Shown: piece after piece, positions 43,256 to 52,601 of the stretch | How the letters are laid out: each line of letters opens with the position of its first letter | Position numbering within the stretch: position 1 is the first letter of the stretch | From: Desulfobacterales bacterium | Lineage (GTDB): Bacteria; Desulfobacterota; Desulfobacteria; Desulfobacterales; Desulfosalsimonadaceae | NCBI GenBank assembly: GCA_034520365.1 | Contig: JAXHNP010000007.1 | Span: forward strand, 310,001-374,000 | Reading direction: 5' to 3' | Length of the DNA: 64,000 nucleotides | Position numbers and translations under genes: made by a program | Notes under the pieces: generated by a model | What the model saw: the letters and a program-made list of their open reading frames with translations, nothing else | Told to the model about the DNA's origin: nothing | Database searches by the model: none

Positions 43256-44917
43256 ATGGCAGACATCATCAAGGGCTTTCCATCAACCTCGCAGAACGAT
43301 TATCAGTTAAACGTCATCAACATCCTGCGCCAGGCGGTTAAATCCTACGCCAGGCAGGAAATCGTGGCCCAGACCCACTCCGGCATTATCCGCACCACCT
43401 ATGAGGAGACCTATGAACGGGTGAAACGGCTGGGTAACGCCCTCAAAGGTTTGGGCGCAGGGGTGGGCGACCGCATCGGGGTGCTGGACTGGAACTCCCA
43501 TCGCCACTTTGAAGCCTATTACGGCGTGCCCGGCATCGGCGCGGTGGTGCTTCTCTTGAACCTCCGGCTGCCGCCCAATGATCTGAGCTATATCATAAAC
43601 CACGCGGAAACGAGTTTTATCCTGGTGGATGAAACCCTGATCCCGATTGCCGAGGCGGTGGCGGATTCATGCCCCACGGTCAAAGGCTACATCATCCTTA
43701 CAGACAAAGATTTGTCCGACATTCAAACCAAGCTTTCGCCGGTCTACAGCTACGAGGAACTGCTGAAGGATGCGGATACGGACATCAAATGGCCGGTTAT
43801 GGATGAAACATCCGCCTCAGGCGCCTGTTACACCACGGGCACCACGGGCAAGCCCAAGGGCGTCTATTATTCCCACCGGGATACCTATCTGCATGCCGCG
43901 GGCATTTCGGTGAATGCGGCGGTCTCCTTTCACGACTGCTATTACCAGCTGGTGCCCATGTTTCATGCCATGGGCTGGGGCACCCCCTACGGCATTCCCT
44001 TGGTCGGCGCCAAGCTCGTGCTCCCCGGTATGTATAATGTGGCGGATCTGGGGAGCCTGGCCAAGCTTTTGGTGGATGAGAAGGTGACGGTTACGGCCGG
44101 CGCGCCCGCGCTTTTCATGCCCATGCTCGAATACATCAAAAAGCTCGACCAAAAACCCGATATGACCGGCGCCCGGATGCTCTGCGGCGCCTCCGAGCCG
44201 CCGCTATCCATGATGAAGGGCTATCATGACCTCACCGGTGCGGAGATCGTCCATGCCTACGGCGCCACCGAGACCTCGCCCCTGGTCACCCTGAACCGGA
44301 TCAAGCCCTGGCTCCTGGATGAAATATCCGATGAAGAAAAATGGGATCTCATGCGAAAACAGGGCTATCCGGTGGTGGGCGTTGATCTTAAAATCGTTAA
44401 TGAAAAGGATGAGGCCCTGCCCCATGACGGCAAATCCGTGGGCGAAGTCCTGATCCGGGGGCCCTGGATTACGGCCAGTTATTACAATGCCCCGGAAACC
44501 GCGGACCAGTTCACCGAAGACGGGTACTGGCGAAGCGGAGATGCGGGCACCATTGATCCGGAGGGGTATTTGAAGATTACCGACCGGGTAAAGGACGTGA
44601 TCAAAAGCGGGGGCGAATGGATCTCCTCGGTGGACATGGAAAACGAGATCATCGCCCATGAAGCGGTGCTTGAATCGTTGGTCACGGGCCTTCCGCACCC
44701 CCAATGGGAGGAGCGGCCGATCGCCCTGGTCGTCCTTCATGAGGGGTTTGCCGATAAAATCACCGAAGATGACATCAAAACGCATCTGTTGAATAAATTC
44801 GCCAAATGGCAGCTGCCGGACCGGGTGTTGTTTGTGGATGAAATCCCCAAAACGAGCGTGGGCAAGCTGAATAAAAAGGAAGTGCGCGAGCAGTATAAGG
44901 AATTTTATGTAAAGTAA
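43256..44917 (+). CDS. Long-chain acyl-CoA ligase (AMP-forming)
   Basis: ANL-superfamily adenylating enzyme, 553 residues. The P-loop is CYTTGTTGKPKGVYYSHR. Adenylate motifs are HAYGATETSPL and GYWRSGDAGTI, with DRVKDVIKSGGEWIS and the catalytic Lys in PKTSVGKLNKKEVR at the end. It activates a fatty or aryl acid to its CoA thioester, feeding the acyl-CoA dehydrogenase type of pathway seen at 18-24 kb. The frame opens at 43202, but ATG 43256 follows a GGGGGGGAG ribosome-binding site. Confidence 0.9.
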   Translation: MADIIKGFPSTSQNDYQLNVINILRQAVKSYARQEIVAQTHSGIIRTTYEETYERVKRLGNALKGLGAGVGDRIGVLDWNSHRHFEAYYGVPGIGAVVLLLNLRLPPNDLSYIINHAETSFILVDETLIPIAEAVADSCPTVKGYIILTDKDLSDIQTKLSPVYSYEELLKDADTDIKWPVMDETSASGACYTTGTTGKPKGVYYSHRDTYLHAAGISVNAAVSFHDCYYQLVPMFHAMGWGTPYGIPLVGAKLVLPGMYNVADLGSLAKLLVDEKVTVTAGAPALFMPMLEYIKKLDQKPDMTGARMLCGASEPPLSMMKGYHDLTGAEIVHAYGATETSPLVTLNRIKPWLLDEISDEEKWDLMRKQGYPVVGVDLKIVNEKDEALPHDGKSVGEVLIRGPWITASYYNAPETADQFTEDGYWRSGDAGTIDPEGYLKITDRVKDVIKSGGEWISSVDMENEIIAHEAVLESLVTGLPHPQWEERPIALVVLHEGFADKITEDDIKTHLLNKFAKWQLPDRVLFVDEIPKTSVGKLNKKEVREQYKEFYVK

Positions 44918-44954
44918 AAAGGGTTGCATCGTTTGGATCGCCTGGGCTAAAAGA

Positions 44955-45053
44955 CACGGTAAATTTTTCTGTCTATTTTTCAGGCGGGCACGGTGGCCCG
45001 CCCTACGCGAGAATGCCGACATTTTGTAGGGTCGGCCACCGTGCCGACCTTAC
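44955..45053. repeat. Family A element, right end missing
   Basis: Starts CACGGTAAATTTTTCTGTC, then the GGCGGGCACGGTGGCCCGCC and GGTCGGCCACCGTGCCGACC hairpins. It stops before the third hairpin and right terminal repeat. Confidence 0.72.
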
Positions 45054-45187
45054 TTGCTTGCTTGAATTCCGGTTGAATCGGATTTATTTTTAACTTTCCG
45101 ATTTTATATCCTGATCCAATTGATTGATCAGGAAATCAGCTAAAAAGAGGGATCGGTTTTTATACGGTCCGCAAAGGAGATACCCAT

Positions 45188-46057
45188 ATGCACTATGAAG
45201 GATTTATTATCCGGCCGCCCAGCGAGGCCAACAGTATTCTCTTGCAGGTCACCGTGGGCTGCTCGCATAATAAATGCACATTCTGCGGCACTTACAAGGA
45301 CAAACGGTTTAAGATCAAATCCGACGATGTCATCTTGGAGGACATCGCCTATGCCGCCAAGCACTGCAAAAACCAGGACCGCCTGTTTATCTGCGACGGC
45401 GACGCCCTGATCGTGCCGCAGAAGCGGCTGCTCAAAATTTTAAAGGAAATCGAGACCCAGCTGCCCTGGGTCAAGCGCGTGGGTACCTATGCCAACACCA
45501 AGGGCATAAAGATGAAAACCGATGAAGAGCTCCGGGAGCTTAAGGCGCACGGCTTAAAAATCGCCTATTTGGGGCTTGAGTCCGGCGATGATGTGACGCT
45601 TAAAAATATCCGCAAAGGCGCCTCCGCCCAGACCATGATCGATATGGGCAGAAAAATCCGGGCAGCAGGAATACAGCTCTCCATCACCGTACTTCTGGGC
45701 CTTGCCGGCCGGGATCACTCCCAGGTACATGCGAAAGAAACCGGCAAGGTGCTGTCTGCCATAGATCCGGAATTCGTGGGCGCATTGAGCCTCATGCTGA
45801 TTCCCGGCACGCCGCTTCATGATGATTATGAAGCCGGCCGGTTTGAACTGCCCGATGCCGCGGAAATGCTGGCCGAGCTTCGAACCATGTTTGCGCATAC
45901 AGACCTCTCGGACGGCCTGTTCCATGCCAACCATGCATCCAACTACCTGCCCATCCGGGCCAAACTGCCCGAGGATAAAGAGAAAACCATCCAGTTGATC
46001 GATTCCGCGCTTGACGGCAAGGTATCCCTGAAACCCGAATTTTTAAGAGCGTTATAA
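45188..46057 (+). CDS. Radical SAM protein
   Basis: A 289-residue radical SAM enzyme with the CxxxCxxC cluster in TVGCSHNKCTFCGTYKD near residue 31. A GLESGDD SAM-binding strand lies near 135, and a GLAGRD glycine turn near 178. The N-terminus HYEGFIIRPPSEANSILLQV is shared with a conserved group I recall as uncharacterised in anaerobes. No B12 or SPASM domain. AAGGAGA precedes the ATG, and transketolase follows after 23 bases, so the two are probably co-transcribed. Substrate unknown. Confidence 0.83.
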   Translation: MHYEGFIIRPPSEANSILLQVTVGCSHNKCTFCGTYKDKRFKIKSDDVILEDIAYAAKHCKNQDRLFICDGDALIVPQKRLLKILKEIETQLPWVKRVGTYANTKGIKMKTDEELRELKAHGLKIAYLGLESGDDVTLKNIRKGASAQTMIDMGRKIRAAGIQLSITVLLGLAGRDHSQVHAKETGKVLSAIDPEFVGALSLMLIPGTPLHDDYEAGRFELPDAAEMLAELRTMFAHTDLSDGLFHANHASNYLPIRAKLPEDKEKTIQLIDSALDGKVSLKPEFLRAL

Positions 46058-46080
46058 CACCATACAAAGGAGCCTGACCG

Positions 46081-48105
46081 ATGAAGGAATGTCCGACCGG
46101 CACCCAAACCGACATGGACACACTGTGCATCAACACCCTGCGCACGCTTTCCATTGATGCCATTGAAAAAGCAAAATCCGGCCATCCGGGCGCGCCAATG
46201 GGCATGGCGCCGGCCGCCTATGTCCTCTGGAAAAACCACCTGCGCCATAATCCCGAAAATCCGGACTGGTATGATCGGGATCGGTTTATCCTGTCTGCCG
46301 GCCATGCCTCCATGCTGTTATACAGCCTTCTTTATTTATTCGGCTATGATTTGAGCCTTGATGACATCAGGGAGTTCAGGCAGTGGAAAAGCATTACCCC
46401 CGGACATCCGGAATACCGGATCACACCGGGCGTTGAAACCACCACCGGTCCGCTGGGGCAGGGGCTTGCCAATGCCGTGGGCATGGCCATGGCCGAACGG
46501 CACCTGGAAAGCCTGTTCAACCGGCCGGGAAATGAAATTGTGGATCATTACACCTATGTCATGTGCGGAGACGGGGATCTCATGGAGGGCATCTCTTCCG
46601 AGGCCGGCTCCCTGGCCGGGCATATGGGGCTTGGCAAACTGATCTGTCTGTATGACGACAACGGGATTTCCATTGAAGGGGATACGGACATCACCTTTTC
46701 CGAGGACTTGGCCGCCCGGTTTAAGGCGTTTAACTGGCACGTGATCCCGGTTTCAGACGGAAATGATATGGACGCCATTGATGCGGCCATTGCCGAGGCC
46801 AAAAAGGAGACCGGCAAGCCGTCGATGATCATTCTAAGGACCTATATCGCTTACGGCAGCCCGAACAAGCAGGGCTCCGCGGATTCCCACGGCGCGCCAT
46901 TAGGTGCGGACGAGGTCATGCTTACCAAGCAGTGCCTGGGATGTGCGGCGGATCAATCCTTCTGTGTGCCGGAGCCGGTCCTCACCGAATGCCGAAAGGC
47001 GGGGGAGGCCGGAAAAGCGCTGGAAACCCAATGGAATGATCGGTTCAATGCCTACAAACAGAATTTTCCGGAACTTGCCAAAAACTTTCTGGATATGCAG
47101 GACCGGGGCCTGGTTGAAAACTGGGATGCGGATATACCGGTTTTCTCGCCGGATGACGGCAATGTTGCCACGCGCAAGGCCTCCGGGGCTATCATCAATG
47201 CCATTTCCGAAAAGGTTCCGGGGCTGATCGGCGGCTCCGCCGACCTGGGCCCGTCTAATAAAACAATGATTGAGGGCTCCCCGGATTTTCAAAAAAATAC
47301 GCCCACGGGCCGGAATATCCGGTTCGGGGTGCGCGAGCACGCCATGGGCGCGATTTTAAACGGCATGATCCTGCACCACGGCCTTCGCCCCTATGGGGGC
47401 ACATTTTTGGTATTTGCCGACTACATGCGCCCGGCCATTCGCCTGGCGGCGCTGATGAAGCAGCCGGTGATCTATATATTCACCCATGACAGCATCTCCG
47501 TGGGCGAGGACGGCCCCACCCATCAGCCGGTGGAGCACCTGGCCTCGCTGCGGGCGATCCCGAATCTGACGGTGATCCGGCCGGCGGATGCCAATGAAAC
47601 CGCAGCCGCCTGGCGATGCGCCATTATGAGCGATGATGCGCCGGTGGCGCTAATTCTCAGCCGGCAGAAACTGCCGATTATCGACCGGAATACGTATGCC
47701 CCGGCGGACGAGCTCAAAAACGGCGCCTACATTCTGGCGGATACCGAGAACACCCCGGATCTCATCCTGATCGGCACCGGCTCCGAGGTTTATCTCTGCA
47801 TGGAAGCCAAGACGGAACTGGCAAAGCAAAACATTGCCGCACGTGTGGTGAGCATGCCGAGCTGGGAGCTTTTTGACCGGATGCCAAAGCAATATCAGGA
47901 CCAGGTGCTGCCGCCGGAAGTGACCTCCCGCATTGCGGTGGAAGCGGGCATTCCCATGGGATGGGAGCGCTACATCGGCATGAACGGTAAAATGATCGGC
48001 ATGCACCGGTTTGGCGCATCCGCGCCGGGGCCGGTGATGATGGAAAAGTTCGGGTTTACGACCGAAAATATTGTGGAAACCGCCCTTGGGCTTTTGAAAA
48101 AGTAA
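46081..48105 (+). CDS. tkt: Transketolase
   Basis: A full-length 674-residue transketolase of the pentose phosphate pathway, using TPP. The N-terminus has [18 protein letters not shown], the TPP/metal motif is [15 protein letters not shown] with the conserved Asn in YDDNGIS, and the pyrimidine domain has [30 protein letters not shown] is the classic C-half signature. In an anaerobe it supplies ribose and erythrose phosphates for biosynthesis. AAGGAG precedes the ATG. Confidence 0.94.
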   Translation: MKECPTGTQTDMDTLCINTLRTLSIDAIEKAKSGHPGAPMGMAPAAYVLWKNHLRHNPENPDWYDRDRFILSAGHASMLLYSLLYLFGYDLSLDDIREFRQWKSITPGHPEYRITPGVETTTGPLGQGLANAVGMAMAERHLESLFNRPGNEIVDHYTYVMCGDGDLMEGISSEAGSLAGHMGLGKLICLYDDNGISIEGDTDITFSEDLAARFKAFNWHVIPVSDGNDMDAIDAAIAEAKKETGKPSMIILRTYIAYGSPNKQGSADSHGAPLGADEVMLTKQCLGCAADQSFCVPEPVLTECRKAGEAGKALETQWNDRFNAYKQNFPELAKNFLDMQDRGLVENWDADIPVFSPDDGNVATRKASGAIINAISEKVPGLIGGSADLGPSNKTMIEGSPDFQKNTPTGRNIRFGVREHAMGAILNGMILHHGLRPYGGTFLVFADYMRPAIRLAALMKQPVIYIFTHDSISVGEDGPTHQPVEHLASLRAIPNLTVIRPADANETAAAWRCAIMSDDAPVALILSRQKLPIIDRNTYAPADELKNGAYILADTENTPDLILIGTGSEVYLCMEAKTELAKQNIAARVVSMPSWELFDRMPKQYQDQVLPPEVTSRIAVEAGIPMGWERYIGMNGKMIGMHRFGASAPGPVMMEKFGFTTENIVETALGLLKK

Positions 48106-48112
48106 GTGACAA

Positions 48113-48160
48113 GGTTTATAGGATTTAAGATGTAGGGTTCAGTGTTCAGGTGTCAGTATA
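48113..48160. repeat. TTCAGTG/GTTCAGG-type repeat after transketolase
   Basis: GGTTTATAGGATTTAAGATG then AGGGTTCAGTGTTCAGGTGTCAG, related to 7856-7926. Right after the tkt stop. Confidence 0.45.
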
Positions 48161-48206
48161 GGTTCCAAGCGGCAGTCCGCTGGGGTACCTCCAACCCACT
48201 CAACAA

Positions 48207-48366
48207 TATATCATGTTATTCCGGAGCGTTCTGCTGTTGTCATTCCGAGGAACGATAGTGACGAGGAATCTTATTTATGCTTATTTATAAAAGATTTCTC
48301 GCTCTCGCTCGAAATGACAGTATGGACTGACTTTGACCGCCTTTTTTGAGTTACTTTCTGCAAGAA
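48207..48366. repeat. Family B1 inverted repeat element
   Basis: Long form as at 9739: left AACAATATATC, core 48238-48318 and right TTTTTTGAGTTACTTTCTGC, just past the 3' end of the B12-radical SAM gene. Confidence 0.7.
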
Positions 48367-48394
48367 ATGGCGTAGTGACGACAAAAATCACTTT

Positions 48395-49729
48395 TCAGGA
48401 AGCGATCAATCTTTTAAGCCGGGACAATTCCTGCCAGTCAAAGGCCGGCTGGCAGGGGAAAATTGCGTTGTTGGTATATATGGGGTCAGCCGCCAGATCA
48501 TAGCGGGCCGCCTTCACGGCTGCCGGCCACATGGCGGTCTTGGGGATCGGGCTGTAATAGGCGAGAATCGGAGTGATCCCGGTCTGCCTGACCATGCGGA
48601 TGGCCTCTGCCACAGCCGTCAATTCCTGCTCTGGCAATCCGACAAGCAAATAGGCGCCCACCTGACTGGCATTAAACCCGGCTTCCGTCAAATAGGCAGC
48701 CGCCTGAAGAAACTCCTCTTTTTTGACCTTGTGATCCATGCGGCGCTCGTTAAAATCCAGGGTTTCAAGGCCCAGCCGAAGCGTTGCAAACCCGGCCGAA
48801 GCCATTAATTGTGCCGTTTCTCTGGTAATTTCCCGAATATGCACCGCATTGGGCGTGTGAAATCTGATATCCAATCCGGCGCTGATGATCTGCTCAAACA
48901 AAGGCCTGGCGTGCTTTTCCGAATTCACCAGCAGCGCGTCATCATAGAACACGAAATTTTTCACCCCGCATTTATCATGCCAGTACCGGATCTCTTCGAC
49001 GACATGGGCCGGTGTCCGGACCATCCGCCGGGGCTGCAAGATTTTTGAGGCGCAGTAATCGCAGGCATAGGGGCATCCCAGGCTTGTCAAAAGCGGGATA
49101 TAGCCGATTCTGTGCTGAAGATCGAACGCAGGCCAGGGATAGGTATCCGGATCATGCGGGTCAAAATTCTGTGAGACCGCAGCACCGCCGGTATAGGTTT
49201 GAACGATATCCAGGATCTGATCCGCTTTTCCCCCCTCAAAAACCGCATCCGCGCCGGTGGCCTGACTGGCATGATCCGGGCACAGGGTGGCATATATGCC
49301 GCCCAAAAGAATCGGCACATCCGGAAAAACCGAGCGGACATAGGCGATGGTTTCCGCCACGCCGGTATACCAGTAGGTCATAAGACTCGTCACAAGGATC
49401 AGATCCGGTCTTGCGGTTTGCGCCAGATCCTCGCGAAACCATTCCGGCCGAATGCCGTATCTGGAGAAATACCGGGGCACATCTGATAAGCCGGCGGGCT
49501 TTGCAATCCGTTCCTTGCGATAGGGGCCGCGGCCGTTTCTGGCAGCCGGGTCGGCCGGCTTTTCCCGCGGGTGAAACCGGTCCAGGCAGTCCAGGTAGGA
49601 GACCCGGAATCCATGGGCTCTCAGGATTCCGGCCAGCTGAAGCAGGCCAAAGGGCTTGGCCCACACGTCATAGGCGGCAAAATCATGAATCCAGGGGTTT
49701 ATGAGCAGAATATGGGGGGCCAAGAACAA
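48395..49729 (-). CDS. B12-binding-domain radical SAM protein
   Basis: 444 residues: an N-terminal cobalamin-binding-like Rossmann region (LLINPWIHDFAAYDVWAKPF ... ILLGGIYATLCPDHA), then a radical SAM domain with CxxxCxxC in SLGCPYACDYCASKIL near residue 215. It resembles the B12-dependent methyltransferase/P-methylase class, though the DxHxxG B12 motif is absent. The reaction is unknown. The start is TTG at 49729, or the TTG two codons later. It lies downstream of the siroheme decarboxylase gene on the same strand, with a B1 repeat between, so a tetrapyrrole link is possible but unproven. Confidence 0.82.
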   Translation of the reverse strand: MFLAPHILLINPWIHDFAAYDVWAKPFGLLQLAGILRAHGFRVSYLDCLDRFHPREKPADPAARNGRGPYRKERIAKPAGLSDVPRYFSRYGIRPEWFREDLAQTARPDLILVTSLMTYWYTGVAETIAYVRSVFPDVPILLGGIYATLCPDHASQATGADAVFEGGKADQILDIVQTYTGGAAVSQNFDPHDPDTYPWPAFDLQHRIGYIPLLTSLGCPYACDYCASKILQPRRMVRTPAHVVEEIRYWHDKCGVKNFVFYDDALLVNSEKHARPLFEQIISAGLDIRFHTPNAVHIREITRETAQLMASAGFATLRLGLETLDFNERRMDHKVKKEEFLQAAAYLTEAGFNASQVGAYLLVGLPEQELTAVAEAIRMVRQTGITPILAYYSPIPKTAMWPAAVKAARYDLAADPIYTNNAIFPCQPAFDWQELSRLKRLIAS

Positions 49730-49749
49730 TCCGCTTCTTTCGAGGGGCT

Positions 49750-49910
49750 CAATAATATATATAGCAATGCCAAAATGTTACGCCGCTGTCATTCTGAGGA
49801 GCGCCAGCGACGAGGAATCTTGATTGTTCAAGATTTCTCGCTCTCGCTCGAAATGACAGTATGGACGGATTTTAAATGCTTTTTTGAGTTAATTCCTACA
49901 AAAATAAATA
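49750..49910. repeat. Family B1 inverted repeat element
   Basis: Core 49787-49858 with right part TTTTTTGAGTTAATTCCTAC, just past the 3' end of the siroheme decarboxylase gene. The match to the 9739 copy extends toward the gene stop (ACCGCTTTTT and GCCATCAG). Confidence 0.68.
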
Positions 49911-49949
49911 CTACTACAGCAGTGGCACAAACCGCTTTTTGCTTTGCCA

Positions 49950-50438
49950 TCAGGAAAGGTCGTCGAATTCATTGTCAAAGTACTGCATAGAGGTCTTTTT
50001 GAGCTCCCGGCGGCTAAACAGCATGGTATATTCAGAAATACCGGTATCCTCGGATATTTTTCGGGCGATCTCCCGGCATCCGGCCTCATCCCGGGCGTGG
50101 ACCATGGTGTACAGGTTATACGGCCAGTCCGGTGCCGGATCACGGCGGTAGCAATGCGTGACCGCATCATAGCCGGCAATCTGCTCGCCCACCGCATCAA
50201 TTAAGGACTCATCCACCTGCCAGGCCACCATGGCATTGGCATTGTATCCGGATTTCTGGTGGCGCAGCGTTGCCCCGAAGCGCCGGATCACCCCCCGGTG
50301 ATAGAGGTCTTTCACTACCGACAGCACGGTTTCTTCATCAACACCGATCATTTCGGCAATTTCCAGATAGGGCCGCGGGGATACCGGGATATCGCCCTGC
50401 AGGGCGGCGATTACTTTTTTTTCCAGATCGTTGGGCAT
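49950..50438 (-). CDS. ahbB: Siroheme decarboxylase subunit (AhbB-like, AsnC/Lrp fold)
   Basis: A 162-residue protein with an N-terminal winged helix (YLEIAEMIGVDEETVLSVVKDL) and C-terminal RAM-like domain. IRRFGATLRHQKSGYNANAM and VTHCYRRDPAPDWPYNLYTM match AhbB/NirL-type siroheme decarboxylases as I recall them. They convert siroheme to didecarboxysiroheme in the sulfate reducer/archaeal haem route. The partner AhbA is not adjacent. No Shine-Dalgarno is visible: the 5' leader is a TTTAGG-type repeat, so expression may be unusual. Confidence 0.8.
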   Translation of the reverse strand: MPNDLEKKVIAALQGDIPVSPRPYLEIAEMIGVDEETVLSVVKDLYHRGVIRRFGATLRHQKSGYNANAMVAWQVDESLIDAVGEQIAGYDAVTHCYRRDPAPDWPYNLYTMVHARDEAGCREIARKISEDTGISEYTMLFSRRELKKTSMQYFDNEFDDLS

Positions 50439-50445
50439 TTGTATA

Positions 50446-50475
50446 AGGTTTAAGGTTTAGGGTTTAGGGTGTGTG
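50446..50475. repeat. Family C-like TTTAGGG repeat
   Basis: AAGGTTTAAGGTTTAGGGTTTAGGGTG lies directly upstream of ahbB. Confidence 0.5.
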
Positions 50476-50549
50476 GTATACCTCTATGCAAATAACTAGT
50501 TTATCAAATGAATGGTGTTATTTCCAGGGCAAAAGAAAGCGGTTACCGG

Positions 50550-50701
50550 TCCGGGAAATTTGTTCTATCTATTTTTCAGGCGGGCACAGTGGCCCGCCCT
50601 ACGCGACAATGCCGACATTTTGTAGGGTCGGCCACCGTGCCGACCTTACATGCGAACAACCCCATGGTTATGGGGTTGTTCGCCAGAACAAATTCACCGT
50701 G
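50550..50701. mobile_element. Full-length family A miniature element with 10-bp flanking repeats
   Basis: Left end TCCGGGAAATTTGTTC (slightly decayed) to right end GAACAAATTCACCGTG, with all three hairpins including AACCCCATGGTTATGGGGTT. Direct repeats CGGTTACCGG at 50540-50549 and 50702-50711. The identity runs on for a total of 19 bases (50539-50557 and 50701-50719). The right repeat includes the mtnA stop codon, so the element entered at the mtnA 3' end. Confidence 0.82.
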
Positions 50702-50704
50702 CGG

Positions 50705-51793
50705 TTACCGGTCCGGGAAGAGACGGCGGATATCTGTCTCATTTGCCTCACAGATCCCCCGCTCAGTGATAAAGGCCGTCACCAGGCGGGCCGGGGTGAC
50801 ATCAAAGGCATAGTTGGCGGCCGGGCTGTTCTCCGGCACCAGGAGATAATCTTTATCCCCCGTAAAACCCGGCATGTAGCGGACCTCATCCGGATCGCGC
50901 GCCTCTATCGGGATATCCGCCACGCCGTCCCGGATGGTCCAGTCAAAAGTGGAGGATGGAAGCGCCACATAAAACGGAACATCATTGTCTTTTGCGGCCA
51001 GCGCCTTTAAGTAGGTGCCGATCTTGTTGGCCACATCGCCGGTGTGCGTGGTCCGGTCGGTTCCCACAATCACCATATCTACCAACCCATGCTGCATCAA
51101 ATGACCGCCCGCATTATCTGTAATTACGGTATGGGGGACCCCCTGACGGCCCAGCTCCCATGCGGTAAGCCGCGCCCCCTGATTAAGCGGCCGGGTTTCA
51201 TCCACCCATACATGGACGTTTATCCCCTGGTTAAACGCTTCATAAATCGGCGCGGTGGCCGTGCCGTATTCAATGCAGGCAAGACTTCCGGCATTGCAGT
51301 GGGTCAGGATATTGACAGGTTCCCCGGATTTTTGGCGGGCGATCGGCGCAATCAGGGTCAGGCCGTGGCGGCCGATGGCCCGGGAGTTTTCCACCTCTTC
51401 TTCGGCAATGGCGGCGGCTTCGCTGCGGGCGGCATCGATTCGGGCGGAACTGTCTGAATGGGCCAGCACCTTTTTAAGCGTGCGATCCACCGCCCAGGAA
51501 AGATTCACCGCCGTGGGCCGGGCGGCCTTGATCCGCGCCGCCGCGCCACGGACGGAATCATCATCCGTTCCGGCGCTGCCCGCGTTTTTAAGGGCCACAA
51601 ATACCGCGTAAGCCCCGGTCACACCGATCAGCGGGGCCCCGCGCACGACCAGCTCCCTGATGGCGTATACGGCATCATCCAAGGCGTTTAATTCCAGAAT
51701 TTCCAGATGATGCGGAAGCCGACGCTGATCGATCACCCGGACGCAATCCAGTTCCTCATCCCGCCATATGGGCCGCATTGTGCATTCGTTCAT
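50705..51793 (-). CDS. mtnA: S-methyl-5-thioribose-1-phosphate isomerase
   Basis: A 362-residue methionine-salvage enzyme converting methylthioribose-1-phosphate to the ribulose form. The catalytic Cys region is ILTHCNAGSLACIEYGTATA and the catalytic Asp is in VIVGTDRTTHTGDVANKIGT. PLNQGARLTAWEL is the third family signature. The start at 51793 (MNECTMRPIW) could instead be the Met five residues later. Its 3' end was the target of a family A element, which left the last codons intact. Confidence 0.92.
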   Translation of the reverse strand: MNECTMRPIWRDEELDCVRVIDQRRLPHHLEILELNALDDAVYAIRELVVRGAPLIGVTGAYAVFVALKNAGSAGTDDDSVRGAAARIKAARPTAVNLSWAVDRTLKKVLAHSDSSARIDAARSEAAAIAEEEVENSRAIGRHGLTLIAPIARQKSGEPVNILTHCNAGSLACIEYGTATAPIYEAFNQGINVHVWVDETRPLNQGARLTAWELGRQGVPHTVITDNAGGHLMQHGLVDMVIVGTDRTTHTGDVANKIGTYLKALAAKDNDVPFYVALPSSTFDWTIRDGVADIPIEARDPDEVRYMPGFTGDKDYLLVPENSPAANYAFDVTPARLVTAFITERGICEANETDIRRLFPDR

Positions 51794-51955
51794 ATTGATA
51801 CACCCCTATGATCACCCTGCCGCACAGATCCGAACGGCTGGAAATGAAATATCCTTTTTTATACCTGAATTGAGCGATTTTTAGGTTATAGCCTCATCCG
51901 GAAATCGTCAACAATCTTTCCGTGAAAAACAAAAACCCGAATCATGTTAAGTTAA

Positions 51956-52528
51956 GGTTTTGTCTCAGGGCTAATTTGTTCTGTATCCAAATCGAAATCG
52001 CTATCGCTATCGGGATCGGGATCGAAAAGAATATGACCCTTGGACACGAAAAACTGGACGTCTATCGCCTTTCAATAGGCTACGTTGCATGGGTTTACAA
52101 GAAGGCCGACAGCCTGAACGGAGTTCATCGGCCCGCCCGGGATCAATGGCTTCGGGCCAGCCAGTCGATACCGCTCAATATCGCCGAAGGTAATGGCAAG
52201 ACCGCGGAAGCCGACCGAAGGCGTTATTTCGAAATCGCTCGTGGCTCCGCGCTTGAGTGCGCGGCGATTCAAGATGTGCTGGTTGTCGGCAAGGCGCTGG
52301 ACAAGATGGAAAGCCGGAACCACAAGGATGAACTCGACCGTATGGCCGCGATGCTCAGCCGTCTCGGCGGAAGAGGATACCAAGTTCGAGAGGATCAGGA
52401 AGTCTACAGCATCGATTTCGATCCCGATAGCGATTTCGATCCCGAGGAAAACGAATCCCAACCTTAGCTTTAACAGGACCGGGGGTATGGATTTTGCGGT
52501 TAGAACAAATTAGCCGTGGGTTTTGTCT
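51956..52528. mobile_element. Four-helix-bundle-carrying element, 553 bp with 10-bp flanking repeats
   Basis: Element 51966-52518. The left end CAGGGCTAATTTGTTCTG and the inverse right end (CACGGCTAATTTGTTCTA read on the minus strand) match at 16 of 18 bases and match the ends of the family A miniatures. Perfect direct repeats GGTTTTGTCT lie at 51956-51965 and 52519-52528. Inside, degenerate CGATCCCGATAGCGAT blocks (51991-52026 and 52411-52445, inverse of each other) bracket the single gene. No transposase-like gene is present. The right flanking repeat abuts the -35 box of the rhodanese operon. Confidence 0.82.
52033..52467 (+). CDS. Four-helix-bundle protein (S23/23S rRNA intervening-sequence family)
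   Basis: A 144-residue helical protein of the four-helix-bundle/S23 family. Key stretches are KLDVYRLSIGYVAWVYKKAD, RDQWLRASQSIPLNIAEGNG (the signature), RRRYFEIARGSALECAAIQD, and a final helix. Relatives occur in 23S rRNA intervening sequences and beside diversity-generating retroelements (Avd); they bind nucleic acid. ATG 52033 is chosen over a frame open from 51922. The C-terminal SIDFDPDSDFDPEENE is encoded by the right internal repeat. It is the only gene of the 553-bp mobile element. Confidence 0.85.
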   Translation: MTLGHEKLDVYRLSIGYVAWVYKKADSLNGVHRPARDQWLRASQSIPLNIAEGNGKTAEADRRRYFEIARGSALECAAIQDVLVVGKALDKMESRNHKDELDRMAAMLSRLGGRGYQVREDQEVYSIDFDPDSDFDPEENESQP

Positions 52529-52557
52529 TGACAGAAAATACGATTAAACGGTTTAAT
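52528..52557 (+). promoter_or_regulatory. Candidate promoter for the rhodanese-CDF-MauE operon
   Basis: TTGACA (52528-52533), 18 bases, then TTTAAT (52552-52557). The mobile element stops next to it, leaving the promoter whole. Confidence 0.5.
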
Positions 52558-52601
52558 TATATCCTTTTTTGATGTTAAAATTTAATAATATGGACGCATT
52601 C

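Noticed and set aside
44204-45022. 272-codon minus-strand ORF
   Set aside because: Antisense to the acyl-CoA ligase and running into a family A repeat; no family features.
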